Source of the DNA: Hirsutella rhossiliensis
Taxonomy: Eukaryota > Ascomycota > Sordariomycetes > Hypocreales > Ophiocordycipitaceae
Reading direction: 5' to 3'
NCBI RefSeq assembly: GCF_020360975.1
Contig: NW_025408670.1
Coordinates: forward strand, 3,658,001-3,722,000
Length of the DNA: 64,000 nt
In this document: in pieces, positions 53,175 to 63,392 of the stretch
Layout of the letters: the number at the start of each line of letters is the position of its first letter
Position numbering within the stretch: position 1 is the first letter of the stretch
The notes under the pieces: generated by a model
What the model saw: only the letters and a program-made list of their open reading frames with translations
Told to the model about the DNA's origin: nothing
Database searches by the model: none
Made by a program: the position numbers and the translations under genes

Positions 53175-55426
53175 GACGATGCCGTGGGTTCTCGAGTGCT
53201 TTCTAGGGCTGGGACTTTGTGTGGAGGTGCTGGAGGCGAGGAAGAAGCGTGCTTGTAAAACAATTGAGGGCAAATGGAGGGGTAGGAGAGGCTGTTTGTT
53301 CGCTCGACAGGGATATATGATAGGATTGACGTATTTCGGTAGTGCAAGGACGCTCCTGTCTTGTAACAGGAGTCTGGACTCGGGCAATGATGCAAGGACA
53401 GTGCAGCCAAGCAGGAGGGGAGGGTGGGGCGCGGTATTTCTTGGTTGAAACGGCAGCACCTTATCTTCAGTCCTGGTCTTGGACTCTTGGTGCTCCTCTC
53501 CACCCGGCTTGAGGAGAACGAGATGGAGCTTAGACATGGCTTCTACACCCAGCATGGGGAAGCGGAGGGGCACAAGTCTTGGAAGCCAGCTGAACGGACG
53601 GACTCTCTCCCTCTCAGTAGGCAAGACAACCTGGGTCTCTGTCTTCTTGGACGAGCCAGACAGGCGGTGCTTGGAGGGAGCTGAAATCCCCCCCGCTTTC
53701 CCCCTTCCTTTCAGCTGGCGAGGGGTCGAGCCCCTATGACGTCGGGCTGCTCACTCCGTACTCTTTAGTGTTTATTATACGTACAAGCAAGAGGTTGGTT
53801 TTGCGGGGCTCTCGGCCAGATCGGGAGATCTAAGACCGTGGGGTTCCGGGGGCGGAGCGGCCGGAGCGGCGAAGCTGCGTCAAGGGTCCAGTTTATGTTC
53901 GTCTTTTCACCCTTTTTGCTTGTGATTACTCCGTGTTTGAAAAATGGCGAGATTTTGAAATATCATCTGGCTTGGACCGGTGTACATGTCGGATTGGCAC
54001 TTCTCTGCATCCCACAGACTACCATGCTCCTCGAGCCAGTCTCAAGACTTGGTTCGGCCAAAACCTGCCTCGGATCCGCCCGCATGACGTACATGGGTGT
54101 TGCACTTTGCCTGGGACACTGATTAAACGTGGGATGGGTTGGAGTGGCCTGTCATGCAGCCGCGTTTCTCACATGTCCTACGACACTGACTCCCGCTCAC
54201 CTGATACCCTACCGCCATGTTGAATATCGATTTCAGTTTGCCTACTAGGACGAATCAAGGGAGCCGAGTAGACACAAAGCCACTCTCCTCTCGAATCATC
54301 GTGCTCTTCCATCCTCTCCCTCCTTCATCTCCATCCCTCTCATCCCCCATTTCCCCCCTGCCCCAATCCGCCCCCTTCCACATACACCCACTCTCCCCGC
54401 GGCTTCAGGATGGGTGGTGATACAGCATGCGACTTACACACATCATTCGCCTTCCTCCCGTGGCGACGAGAGGGGGAAGAGGAGGAGGTATGACCAAGGC
54501 AACGCTCTCTGGCCCCCCTGTCGGGCCAAGGATCTTTGAGCGGCCAGCTTGTGCGGATACTGGAGCTGGGGCAAGCCATCTTTGCGTCCCAGGGCCCAGC
54601 AAGTCGCGAGTGGCTGCTTGCAGTGTCGACCTCCCCGGTTGTGAGTTCACATCGGAACGCGGCCGAGCAGGACAACGAAGCTGGGTGGCAAATCGTTGAC
54701 GTGTTGAGATGGGGGCTTGTGCAGATGGGCAAGCTGGGTCATAGGGGAAAAGCTCTCCATCACCGGCCGTATCGAGCTGCGACGTAGCGACACGGGGACT
54801 GCTGCTGGTGCAACCCAAAGTTTCAAATCTACCGCCCGAAGCCTTGCTCTTAGACATGTTGACCGCTGCTGCCTCACCACCTTGAGCAGCGCAGCAGCAG
54901 CAACAACACCCATGACTCCCGTCATCAGATCTGCACCGTCGATAGTCGGCTTGGCCCAGTGGCGGTCGCAGGCTCACCCTCAGCGGCATCAACAAGGGAG
55001 TGTCAGTACCGACCCGTCACTTTACCCCGGAGCCAGCAGACGCTACAACAAGATGAAGGCCTTGAGGGGAGCAGCGTCGAGGCACTCGCCAGAGATACGA
55101 CACGTCCTCATCCCCCCTTTGTGACGGCGGCAGGGGCACCTCGTCCCCTCGACTGGTGCTGTCCGTGTACGTACTGACTGGCACACGCTGGCATGGATTC
55201 TTTCAGTCACTCGCTCTCATACCCGCTGCGGCCTATATCGCCTGGCAGAGGTATTCAACTACTGCCAGTCCTACCTATCAAGAGCGCCGGCCCCTGTGCC
55301 GTCTCGGCCGGCCCTGTAAAACCATGACGCCATGTCCATCCAAGTATTCCCACGTGAAGAGAGCCTAAGAGGACGGAAGCAGAGGAAAGAGATGGAGGAA
55401 TAGCATGGCGAAAAGCCAAGCTCTAC
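53175..55426. other. 2.3-kb spacer
   Basis: No supported gene. Pyrimidine-rich DNA at 54290-54400 and overlapping frames at 54400-55120 were inspected without finding domains or introns. It holds the promoter of the minus-strand small gene at its left end. Confidence 0.45.
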
Positions 55427-55846
55427 ATGGGCATGGGCATGGGCATGGAAGGCGGCGCCCAGGGCCGTCACTGGCTCCTGATGCTCCGCTCACCCGAAGC
55501 TGCCACTGCGACGTGGCATCACACTGTAGCTGCGCCGTGGAGGAGCATCTGCAACAGCCTGGACTACGCGCTCGACATCAGTGCCGACCGCCCCTTTGAC
55601 GCACCGGAGGTTGTCGAGCGCCACCGTGTTGCCGCCGGGCTGGACGCGGCCGCGGCCGAGGAACTCGGCACGGCTGTCCGGAGCGTGGAGCCCCGGTCCT
55701 GCCGCGGCTGGGCGGTCGAGGTCTTGAGGAAGCTTCAGGATAGGCTCCTGGTCCTCGACGTCTGGGTTGAGCGGCGAGGCCATGGCTGGACCGGCGATGG
55801 CGGCCTGGAAGAGATCTCGGCGCCCAACACCCCTTTTCCCGGATGA
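55427..55846 (+). CDS. Possible small protein resembling the DUF6914-like layout
   Basis: A 139-codon single-exon frame whose third codon positions are strongly G/C, like the real genes here. After three Met-Gly pairs it reads GGAQGRHWLLMLRSPEAATA, then TWHHT, then a run of helices, and CRGWAVEVLRKLQDRLLVLD near the end. The RHWLL...WHH...CxGW..EVLRxL order parallels the YHWAF...YH...NCVLWMEDAFQRV order of the protein at 27077. It may belong to the same broad group of small uncharacterised fungal proteins. The frame stays open upstream of 55427 without another ATG, so a 5' exon may be missing. It could also be a chance frame. The start at 55427 is the first of four closely spaced ATGs. Confidence 0.4.
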   Translation: MGMGMGMEGGAQGRHWLLMLRSPEAATATWHHTVAAPWRSICNSLDYALDISADRPFDAPEVVERHRVAAGLDAAAAEELGTAVRSVEPRSCRGWAVEVLRKLQDRLLVLDVWVERRGHGWTGDGGLEEISAPNTPFPG

Positions 55847-56632
55847 GGAGGAGAGATGAAGCGGAGCTATCTCGAGTCCCGGGCCTCCCTCCGCGCACGT
55901 GAAAGCACTCGACCGATCCCCCCTCCCAGTTGCTTGGCAGACAAGCGGGAGGGCAACGAGGGGAAGACGCGGGACGGGAGAAGGCCCACCGAGACCCAAG
56001 CGAGGACCCAGAGAGAGGAGAGGAGAGGCTCGCGGGATTTAAGCAGGCCCCGATGCCCCGGCGGGAGGGCTAAAGGGGGAAGCAAGCGTGCAGGCGTCTT
56101 GTATGTAGCAGGACATGGTTGATTGGGGGCAGACGCAATGCCATGCCGCCTATATGGCCTGTGCTTTTTCCCACGTTTCACTGCGCGAACTGGGTTTTTG
56201 TTTGCTGCTCCGTCTTCCCTCTCCTCCACCCAGCCTCGTCCTGTCACCACCACGCCCTATGGACGATACGCCTCTGTCCTGTCCAGGCGTCCAATCATTT
56301 ATTCGGGAACCCAAGGCTTGTTGCGGCTACTTGCAACGAGGCACCGGCAGCCCCGAGGCCTCCCAGCTCTCTCGTCTCTCTCTCTACGCGGCCGCCTTCA
56401 ACCGGACCAGGCTTTTGGTGCCAGATCGAACCGCCATTTGGCCTTGATCGGTGGCTTTCAAGCTCTACCCTGCTCGCCTGCCTGCCTCCCTACCCTTGTT
56501 GTTGGCCGCCGTTCCTCTCCCTCCCCCCTCCCTCTATAGATGGCGACTTGCGAAGCAGCTTCCAGGCACCATCATGAACAGCACCGCGTCCCGCGGCAAA
56601 ACCGAGACTGACGACGCACCGCTCCGGGCGCC
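55847..56632. other. Spacer upstream of the thioesterase-like gene
   Basis: No supported gene. An upstream ATG at 56574, in another phase, opens a frame that overlaps the start of the thioesterase-like gene and might lower its translation. Confidence 0.4.
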
Positions 56633-57613
56633 ATGGCGACGCCGGCCTGCAACCGCGATCCGCACCTGTCGGGCGAGCAGCCGGCCTATGTCGTCAAGCC
56701 AAGCGCGCGCCACACGCACACCGTCATCCTGCTGCACGACGTGGCCTCGAGCGGCAACATGTTTGGCCGCGACCTGCTGAGGGCCGGCCGGACCTCGTCG
56801 GGCAAGACGCTCGACCACCTCTTCCCGGGCGTCCGCTTCGTCTTCCCCACCGCCCAGCGCCGCCCCTGCTGCGCCCTCGGCCAGCTCAAGGTCGGCCTGT
56901 GGTTTGACATGGCCCGCTTCCAGGAGCCGAGCTTCCGCCAGGATCTGCAGCGCGAGAGCCTCTGCGTCTCTGCCCGCCAGATTGTCGTCCTCTTGCGCTG
57001 GGAGATGAGGCTGGTGCCCGCCACCAACATCCTCATCGGCGGCCTGGGCCAGGGCTGTGCCATGTCGCTCGTTGTCCTCCTGAGCCTGGGCTTCCGGCTC
57101 GGCGGCGTCATCGGTATGAGCGGCTACCTGCCTTTTCAGTTTGAGCTGCAGATGAACACGGCCGAGGACTCTTCGACTGACGACGACGACGACGACGACG
57201 ACTACGATGACGAAGACGACGACGACGACTATTATGACGACGACGACGACGACGACGAAGAGTATGAAGATGACGATGGCCGCGAGAATGGCAGCAACGG
57301 CGCCCTGGAGCCGCAGGACCCCGTTGTGCGAGCCCAGATCTTCGAGAGGACGCTGCTGCAAATCAAAAACGCAGACTCCCCGACCAAAGAAAAGACCTCA
57401 TGCGGCACGCCCATCTTCCTGGGCCACGGCGCCGACGACACGGCCGTCCCGTGCGAGCTGGGCGAGCAGGCTGCCGGGGCCATGAGGTCCGTCGAATACC
57501 AGGTGGAGTGGAGGTGTTACCCCGGGCTTGGGCACGGATACCACGTCCCGGGCGAGATGGACGATATTGTCGACTTTGTGCGGTCCAAGGTTGGGCTGGA
57601 GCCACGCGCCTAG
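56633..57613 (+). CDS. Acyl-protein thioesterase/carboxylesterase-like protein lacking the nucleophile Ser
   Basis: A single-exon frame of 326 residues. The alpha/beta-hydrolase layout of the phospholipase/carboxylesterase family is clear: HTVILLHDVASSGNMF (oxyanion loop, residues 29-44), LFPGVRFVFPTAQRR, GLWFDMARFQEPSFRQDLQ, the nucleophile-elbow strand NILIGGLGQGCAMSL (132-146), LGGVIGMSGYLPF, GTPIFLGHGADDTAVP with the acid Asp (268 or 269), and YPGLGHGYHVPGEMDD with His 301. Family members normally have GGxSQG at the elbow; here it is GGLGQG with Gly 139 where the catalytic Ser should be. An acidic insert of about 35 residues, nearly all Asp and Glu, sits at 183-215 between the two halves. 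Relatives remove palmitoyl groups from proteins or hydrolyse small esters. This copy may be a pseudoenzyme. No intron is needed and the frame is otherwise intact. Confidence 0.8.
   Translation: MATPACNRDPHLSGEQPAYVVKPSARHTHTVILLHDVASSGNMFGRDLLRAGRTSSGKTLDHLFPGVRFVFPTAQRRPCCALGQLKVGLWFDMARFQEPSFRQDLQRESLCVSARQIVVLLRWEMRLVPATNILIGGLGQGCAMSLVVLLSLGFRLGGVIGMSGYLPFQFELQMNTAEDSSTDDDDDDDDYDDEDDDDDYYDDDDDDDEEYEDDDGRENGSNGALEPQDPVVRAQIFERTLLQIKNADSPTKEKTSCGTPIFLGHGADDTAVPCELGEQAAGAMRSVEYQVEWRCYPGLGHGYHVPGEMDDIVDFVRSKVGLEPRA
57172..57276 (+). repeat. GAC-rich triplet tract encoding the acidic insert
   Basis: Runs of GAC interrupted by GAT, GAA and TAC codons. It lies in frame within the thioesterase-like gene and is a probable slippage expansion. 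Confidence 0.8.
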
Positions 57614-59410
57614 CATCAGGGGAGGTCGTCTCCTACAGCATGCAGGCGTTGGCACGACGCTGCATGCTAGGATTTCTCCCATGTATTGCATCGGCCGGAT
57701 AATTGGAAGAAGAATGGAGGAGCGGGGGTCTCTAGGTTGAAACTTCCGTCAGTATACACATGGTTCATGGCAGAGCACATTTCGGGAACCCCCTCGTCGC
57801 TCCTTTACACCGCCAAGCACCTCGGCTCGGGGAGGCTGCGCGTCAGCACCTCGAGATGTTCCTGGGTTTCAGGATTGCTCATGATGCAGATATCTCGCGC
57901 CTGCACAAGGCATTGGAGTCGTGGACCGCGGTCAAGTTTGCCACCGCCTTTGCGGAAAGTTACTGGGCCGAGTCGCAGGCCACCAGGGGCTTGAATCGAC
58001 GGGGCTCTGAGCCCACGGTATCTCTCTTGTCCTAGAAGAATGAGATCACTTGCCAGCAGCTTCACTCGAAGGTTTTCAAACGCTGGAATTGCCGTCGGTC
58101 TGCAGGGGCGAGGATGACGTGCCATGCTAACAAGTTTCATCACATGCCGTGGTGCCGAGGTCGGTCGTGGCACAAGTGATGCCAACAAGCATCAGCCCCG
58201 GCCCCCAAGTGACCTCGGCTGGGTGTTATGATGTCGGCATGAAAGAAGTATCAGGAGAGATTGTGTTGGGCTCGTTTTTCAGTAGCCCCACGAAATGAAT
58301 GGCATGAAGCCATTCGCGAGCCGAGATTGACCAGAGCGGTGGCAGCCCTCGTCATCAGCAGGTTTTCGTCTTCCTTGTGTGCTTCACAGCTTCGTCGAGC
58401 ATGCCTGATAAGAGCGTGTGATGCGTACGGCCGAGGTTCTTTGCAACGCGTAGCGAAGAATCCCGGCACGAAGCAACACTTTGCTGTCGTTGGGACCGGA
58501 ACGGGGATGCTAGATATCTAGAGGTCAGGCCATATGCAATGTGCGCCGCAGAGAAACGGGTTTTCATTCCCTCGTACCGCCCTATCCGCGGCAAAACCTG
58601 ACCTGCTTGGGCCTCGACGGCCCGTCGCGCCGTGGCCCAACGGCAAGCAGCCGGTAGTCTCATAGGTCGCTGTGCCAAGCATGACGAGACCATTTGTGCG
58701 ACGCTCCCTTGATGCACCGGCTCGGGCTCGCCGGAGTCTCCGTCTCCCTGCACTGCGGGTTTCCTGGCCGCCCCGCTTCCTTGGCCATTCCCATGGCTTC
58801 GTCGGCGTTGGTTCTGCCATGAGGTGATGGCGAGCGCTCGCTTCCATGTCTGCCGGTAAGCACGAGTCCCCGGCTGGTCTCCTTGGACACGAGGTTCCGC
58901 AAACAAACTTTGTCGCATCGGGGTTGACGGAAATGACCAACAGCGGGCAACATGCTGCGAGCATCGATCATTCTGATATGGAGAGCGAAGTGAATAGCAA
59001 TCCGAAACAAACTGGTGTGTCTACGTAACATGATCGCACCATCGACGAGCCTTGTCCGATAGATTGTAGTTGATCCCACCCGGATCCTCTAATCATGTTG
59101 AAATGGCCACTTCGTACCCTAACTAGTTGCTTAGCTACTAGCGACATTCTACGGAAGCTCCCCATTCGCTCAAGATATAAGAGCTAGAAGATGGGCTGCA
59201 AGGCCCTTGCGGTGGTCCCTCCCTCCCCGACTGATTGGGCCTAAAGCGGCGGCGTGGGTTATGGTAAAGGTGCCTGTGGATTGACTCGAGGCGTCTATAA
59301 TCAAGCCATCTATATACAATCAAGTCGGCAGACGTGCCATGTCTCCTAGATTTATGACTGAAAGAAGGAGCGCCAAAAGTCGATTGCGGAGGGTATCAAG
59401 AAGCAGTCGC
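57614..59410. other. Spacer between the thioesterase-like gene and the retrotransposon
   Basis: One short frame at 57760 has gene-like codon use (separate entry). The rest, including minus-strand frames at 58355-59079, shows no domain. The retrotransposon LTR begins at 59411. Confidence 0.45.
57760..58035 (+). CDS. Possible short gene or gene remnant, unknown
   Basis: A 91-codon frame from ATG 57760. Its second half (LEMFLGFRIAHDADISRLHK, ALESWTAVKFATAFAESYWA) reads like a helical protein and uses codons with G/C third positions. No family was recognised, no intron or signal peptide is visible, and no upstream exon was found. It may be the end of a lost gene or a chance frame. Confidence 0.2.
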   Translation: MVHGRAHFGNPLVAPLHRQAPRLGEAARQHLEMFLGFRIAHDADISRLHKALESWTAVKFATAFAESYWAESQATRGLNRRGSEPTVSLLS

Positions 59411-59693
59411 TGTTAGCCGGGTTATCATGTTCATGATAACAAAGGCAGATAGAATGTTTGCCAGGTAAATGTATATAGACTCATTATCGTCAGTTGTAGA
59501 CAGTGTGAAAGGCCTCTAGTGAGTTGATACAACTAACTAGTCCCTATGCTGTTTACTATCAAGATAGAGAAGAAAGAAAGAAAGAAAGAGAATCTACTAC
59601 ATGAGAGCACAATAGCATTTTATAGCTTCGAGCCAATGGAAGGTTCTAGAAGCTAGGCGGCGCAGCCGCCGTTAAAGCGGCTTGCCCGTTACA
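59411..59693 (-). repeat. 3' LTR (283 bp)
   Basis: In element orientation it starts TGTAACGGGC at 59693 and ends CCCGGCTAACA at 59411, a TG...CA LTR. The purine-rich tract GGAAGGGAGGAGGTAA (59694-59709, element strand) immediately precedes it. A TATA-like GCTATAAAATGC and a GAAA tetranucleotide run (complement TTTC, 59571-59590) lie inside. Confidence 0.8.
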
Positions 59694-60410
59694 TTACCTC
59701 CTCCCTTCCAACGTTTCCTCTTCCGGGGTCGTGGCAATCTGTGGCAAGATGACTTGAGAAGGTGACACTCCTTTATGCTTCTTCCATTGCTTCCATGCAT
59801 CGGTGTGTCGAATAGTAGTAAGGGGTTCCCACGTAGGCTGCGAGTAATCATGCCATTTTACGAGCACCTTCTTATGCGTACCTTCCATTCTTTCATCCAG
59901 AATTCTTTCAACAAGGTACATCTTTTCGCCGTCCACCAGCACCGGTGGGGCACTCTCTTGATCGAGTTTCTGCGAAGGCAATGGGTCTCCGGGGACTGGC
60001 CGGAGTAGGTCGACGTGAAAGACTGGATGGATGCGCCCAGGCACATCCAACCTGTAGGCATGTGGGCTAACTTCCGCGAGCACTTGATATTTGGCATGTA
60101 GCCAATCGAGCTTCTTGCAGGGTCGCGATGTTTTGACATTTCTCAAGTTGAGGTATACCCAATCCCCAGGCTCGTATCTCGGTGCGGCTGTCCTGTGCTT
60201 GTTGGCTTGCGCTTGCTGTATTTCCTGGGCCATAGCTATCGCTGCTTGCGCAAACTCCGTGGCGTCCTGTAGTCTCTGAATAAAATCCTCCGCTGTCGCT
60301 TCCCCCTGCGTCGTGTCTTCCGTTCTTCGATGCTCAACTAATTGGATTGGCTCGTTGTGGTAGCCGTGCATGAAGAAGAACGGACTCAGTCCGGTGGAGG
60401 TTGCTTCCTC
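59694..60410 (-). pseudogene. Retrotransposon integrase C-terminus and chromodomain
   Basis: The frame resumes after a single-base break near 60405. It has LSPFFFMHGY, a long helix with AIAMAQEIQQAQANKHRTAA, and the GPY/F-like segment YEPGDWVYLNLRN...KLDWLHAKYQVL. HPVFHVDLLRP follows, then a chromodomain near its end (MYLVERILDERMEG, VKWHDYSQPTWEPL). Chromodomains of this type steer integration to methylated-histone chromatin. The stop codon TAA ends exactly where the LTR begins, so the purine-rich primer tract is also coding sequence. Confidence 0.88.
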
Positions 60411-62854
60411 TCGTTAATAGTCGCCATCGCGATTGGAAGCAAGTCTAACCAGTTCTCCTGCAGATAATTCGTCCATATCCGAAGAATCCTCTCTACCTCT
60501 TGGTTCATTCGTTCTGTTGCACCGTCGGTTTGTGGATGGTACGCCGTCGACAACCGCTGCTCGATCCCTAGCATCTGACAGAAACTTTTCCACATACCAC
60601 TGACAAACTGGGGACCCCGATCACTGGTTATAGCCGTTGGGATGCCATGGACAGGGTAGTGTCGTTCGAAGAGTCTTCTTGCAACCGCTTCTGTGGAAAT
60701 ATCGTTCAATCCTTCGAGTTCGACGCCTTTGGTGAGTCGGTCCGTGACCACCATGCAGTTCGTCGCGCCATCTTTCCCCGACGGTGGGAGGTCAGTAATA
60801 AAGTCAATGGTAATTTCGCTCCATATGCGTTGCGGAATAGGGAGCGGCTTTAGGAGTCCTTTCTTTGTATCCCTCCAGATGGTGTTTCGTCCGCAAACCT
60901 CGCAGTTGCGCACAAACCGACGTACATCGCTAGCGGCACCCGGCCAGAAGAAGCGTCTCGACAGAGTCGAGTACGTGAGGTCCCTTCCAGGATGTCCGGT
61001 GATATGAGAGTCGTGAGTTTCCTGGATGATCTTTGTACGTAGCGGCTCCGAACCGGGTATCCAGACGCGTTCTCTAAAGCACAGCAGGCCTCTATTGTCT
61101 AATGAGCATTCTGAAATGCTGACAACCTTCTCCTTCTGTAAGTCTGTTGGCACACTCTTCGCTCCATCTGCTACCAGCTTCGTGAGTTCTTGATAAAGCT
61201 TGTCTTCTTGCCGTGCGGCGTGCCACAGCTGCTGTAACTCCTCATCTTCAAATATCCTGATCTCTTTTCCGAAGTTGATTTCCTGGGCACCCTCGGTGTT
61301 GGTAGACAATGTCGATATTGGGACCCTTCTAAGGTGATCATTTTGGAATAGCCTCATAATGCGTCCCTTTAGTCGTTCATCGGAGTAGTTGGCCGGCATA
61401 TCCTGGTCCCGTCGAGAGAGTGCGTCAGGCAATCCGCCCTTGCGGCCCGGCCTCCATTCGAGCTCGAATTGGAACCTGGACAGGAACTCCGACCACCGCA
61501 CTTGTCTCTCTGTCAACCTCCTTTCCGAGTAGAAGTACCTCAGGTTCTTGTGGTCCGTTAGGATCTTGAAGTGCTCTACTGCCCGTAGCTCTGGTTCCCA
61601 CTGCTCCAAACATCTGAGAATGGCGAGTAGCTCCTTGTCATGGATAGCGTAGTTCGCTTCGGCTGCCGAATGTTTCTTCGAGAAGTATGCGACAGGTCGT
61701 ACCAGTCCATCCTTATCATCTCTCTGCAAGAGCACGCCTCCCGACGCGAATCCTGAAGCGTCTGCTTCCACGATAGTCTCCCTTTCTGGATGGAAGTGTG
61801 CAAGGATCGGGGCCGTGATCAACAAGTCCTTGAGCTTCTCGAAGGCTTCTTCGCACAATTCATCCCAACGGAATGGCACGTCCTTCTTCGTTAGCCGCGT
61901 TAGCGGCTCCGCTATCACCGAGAACTCTGGCATAAACATCCTGTAGAAGTTCGCGAATCCAATAAAACTCCTCACGGACTTAACATTCGTCGGGTTGCCC
62001 ATTCCTTCACAGCCTCAACCTTCTCAGGGTCGACTCGGATCCCACACTCCGCCTCGATGATAAACCCAAGGTATTTCACAGCCTTGACTTCGAATTCACT
62101 CTTGTTGATATCCAGTTGCAGCCCGGCGTCCATCAGTCGTTGGAGGACCTTGCCGACCTTGTCGCGGTGGTCTTGCAGGCTTCCAGAGGAGAAGATCAGG
62201 ACATCGTCGATATATGCTGACACAAAATCGTCTAGGTAATCCTGGAGCGCGCTGTTAATGTACCGCTGAAAGGCTGCTGGTGCGCCTGTCAGGCCGAATG
62301 GAACTACCAGCCATTCGAAGGATCCATAGCGCGTTCTGAAAGTTGTCTTTTCCTCGTCGCCGGGGGCGACCCTGATCTTATGGAACGCTGCTATAACATC
62401 TACCTTGGTGAACCACCTTGCCTTGGCTATCGTTCGCAAGGTCTCGCTCAGTAAGGGCAAGGGATAGCGGTCCTCTTCGTTATATGGTTCAAACCTCTGT
62501 AATCCACGCAGAAGCGGATGCCTCCGCCGGGCTTCTTCACCATAAGGACTGGTGCCGCGGCTGGCGAGCTGCTGACTCTAATAAATCCCTTGTCGAGTAG
62601 TTCTGTGAGAGTCTTCCGTAGTACCAATAGCTCCTCGCGGGACATGCTGTAAAGCGGTCCCCAGGGTAGGGCTTCTCTCGGCCATGCTCGTCTTTCAGCA
62701 CTTCGATCTTCAGGTCCACACCTGGCCGATGAGGGGGCAGCTGGTCGGCCAGTTGCTGAGAGAAAGCTCGAGACCACTTGTGGTACTGTGGTGGCAGCTT
62801 CTCCATTACGTCAGTCTTCGGTTTCGGTCTTAGGGCCTTGTCAATATCCGCCAT
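60386..62854 (-). pseudogene. Retrotransposon reverse transcriptase, RNase H and integrase core
   Basis: The RT region runs from 62854 to about 62000, with [52 protein letters not shown] and the active-site YIDD in VSAYIDDVLIFSSG. Frame breaks lie near 62675, 62480 and 61990. RNase H follows (VEADASGFASGGVL, HDKELLAILRC, ILTDHKNLRYF). The integrase has its HHCC zinc finger (HDSHITGH...CEVCGRN) and the D, D and E positions in TIDFITDLPP, ITSDRGPQF and NQEVERILR. The key catalytic residues are all present; only the frame breaks, each explained by one lost base, prevent function. Confidence 0.92.
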
Positions 62855-62907
62855 CGTGACCGAGTGAACTCCAATGCCGCCTTTGCGTTTGTCACGGCGT
62901 GCTTCTG

Positions 62908-63369
62908 CTAAAAGGTTGCGGCCATGACATTAGAGACATCTAGCTGTGGAGGCTGGTAACGTCGTCGGTCTCGTACTTGAACTCCATTGGACCCGATCTC
63001 GAGATATCCTTCCTTCGCATGGATGTGAACATCCTGGTCTTCCATCCATCGTTTACCCAGGATCATATCCCAGTTCAGATCGTCGATGACGTACATGAAA
63101 ACACGATGCTGCTGATGTCCATCGAGGTCGATCGACACATACGTGATCTTGTCGATTTTGACCTCCTTGCCGTCTCCCGCTGCATTCTCCAAGATGCGCG
63201 GCTGGACGCGTATATGTGGCAACTGGAGAGAGTGAAATGTGCGCTTGCTAACCGCGCCGTAGCAGAGGCAGCCATAGTCGACAAGAGATGGCACGAAGTC
63301 TGTGCCGTTCACCCTGACGTCTGCTATGAACGGTTCTCCGTCCATTTTGCTTTTCCGCTCACATCCCAT
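62908..63369 (-). pseudogene. Retrotransposon aspartic protease region
   Basis: A 153-codon frame with the pepsin-like fold pattern VNGTDFVPSLVDYGCLCYGA and later WDMILGKRWM. In related elements the active site reads D-S-G or D-T-G; here it is D-Y-G, which would inactivate the enzyme. A frame break near 62910 separates it from the reverse transcriptase. Confidence 0.78.
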
Positions 63370-63392
63370 TCTCTCACAGCCGCCGCGTGTCC

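Noticed and set aside
58355..59079. Minus-strand frames of 140-190 codons
   Set aside because: They overlap each other in different phases with no domain or splice evidence.
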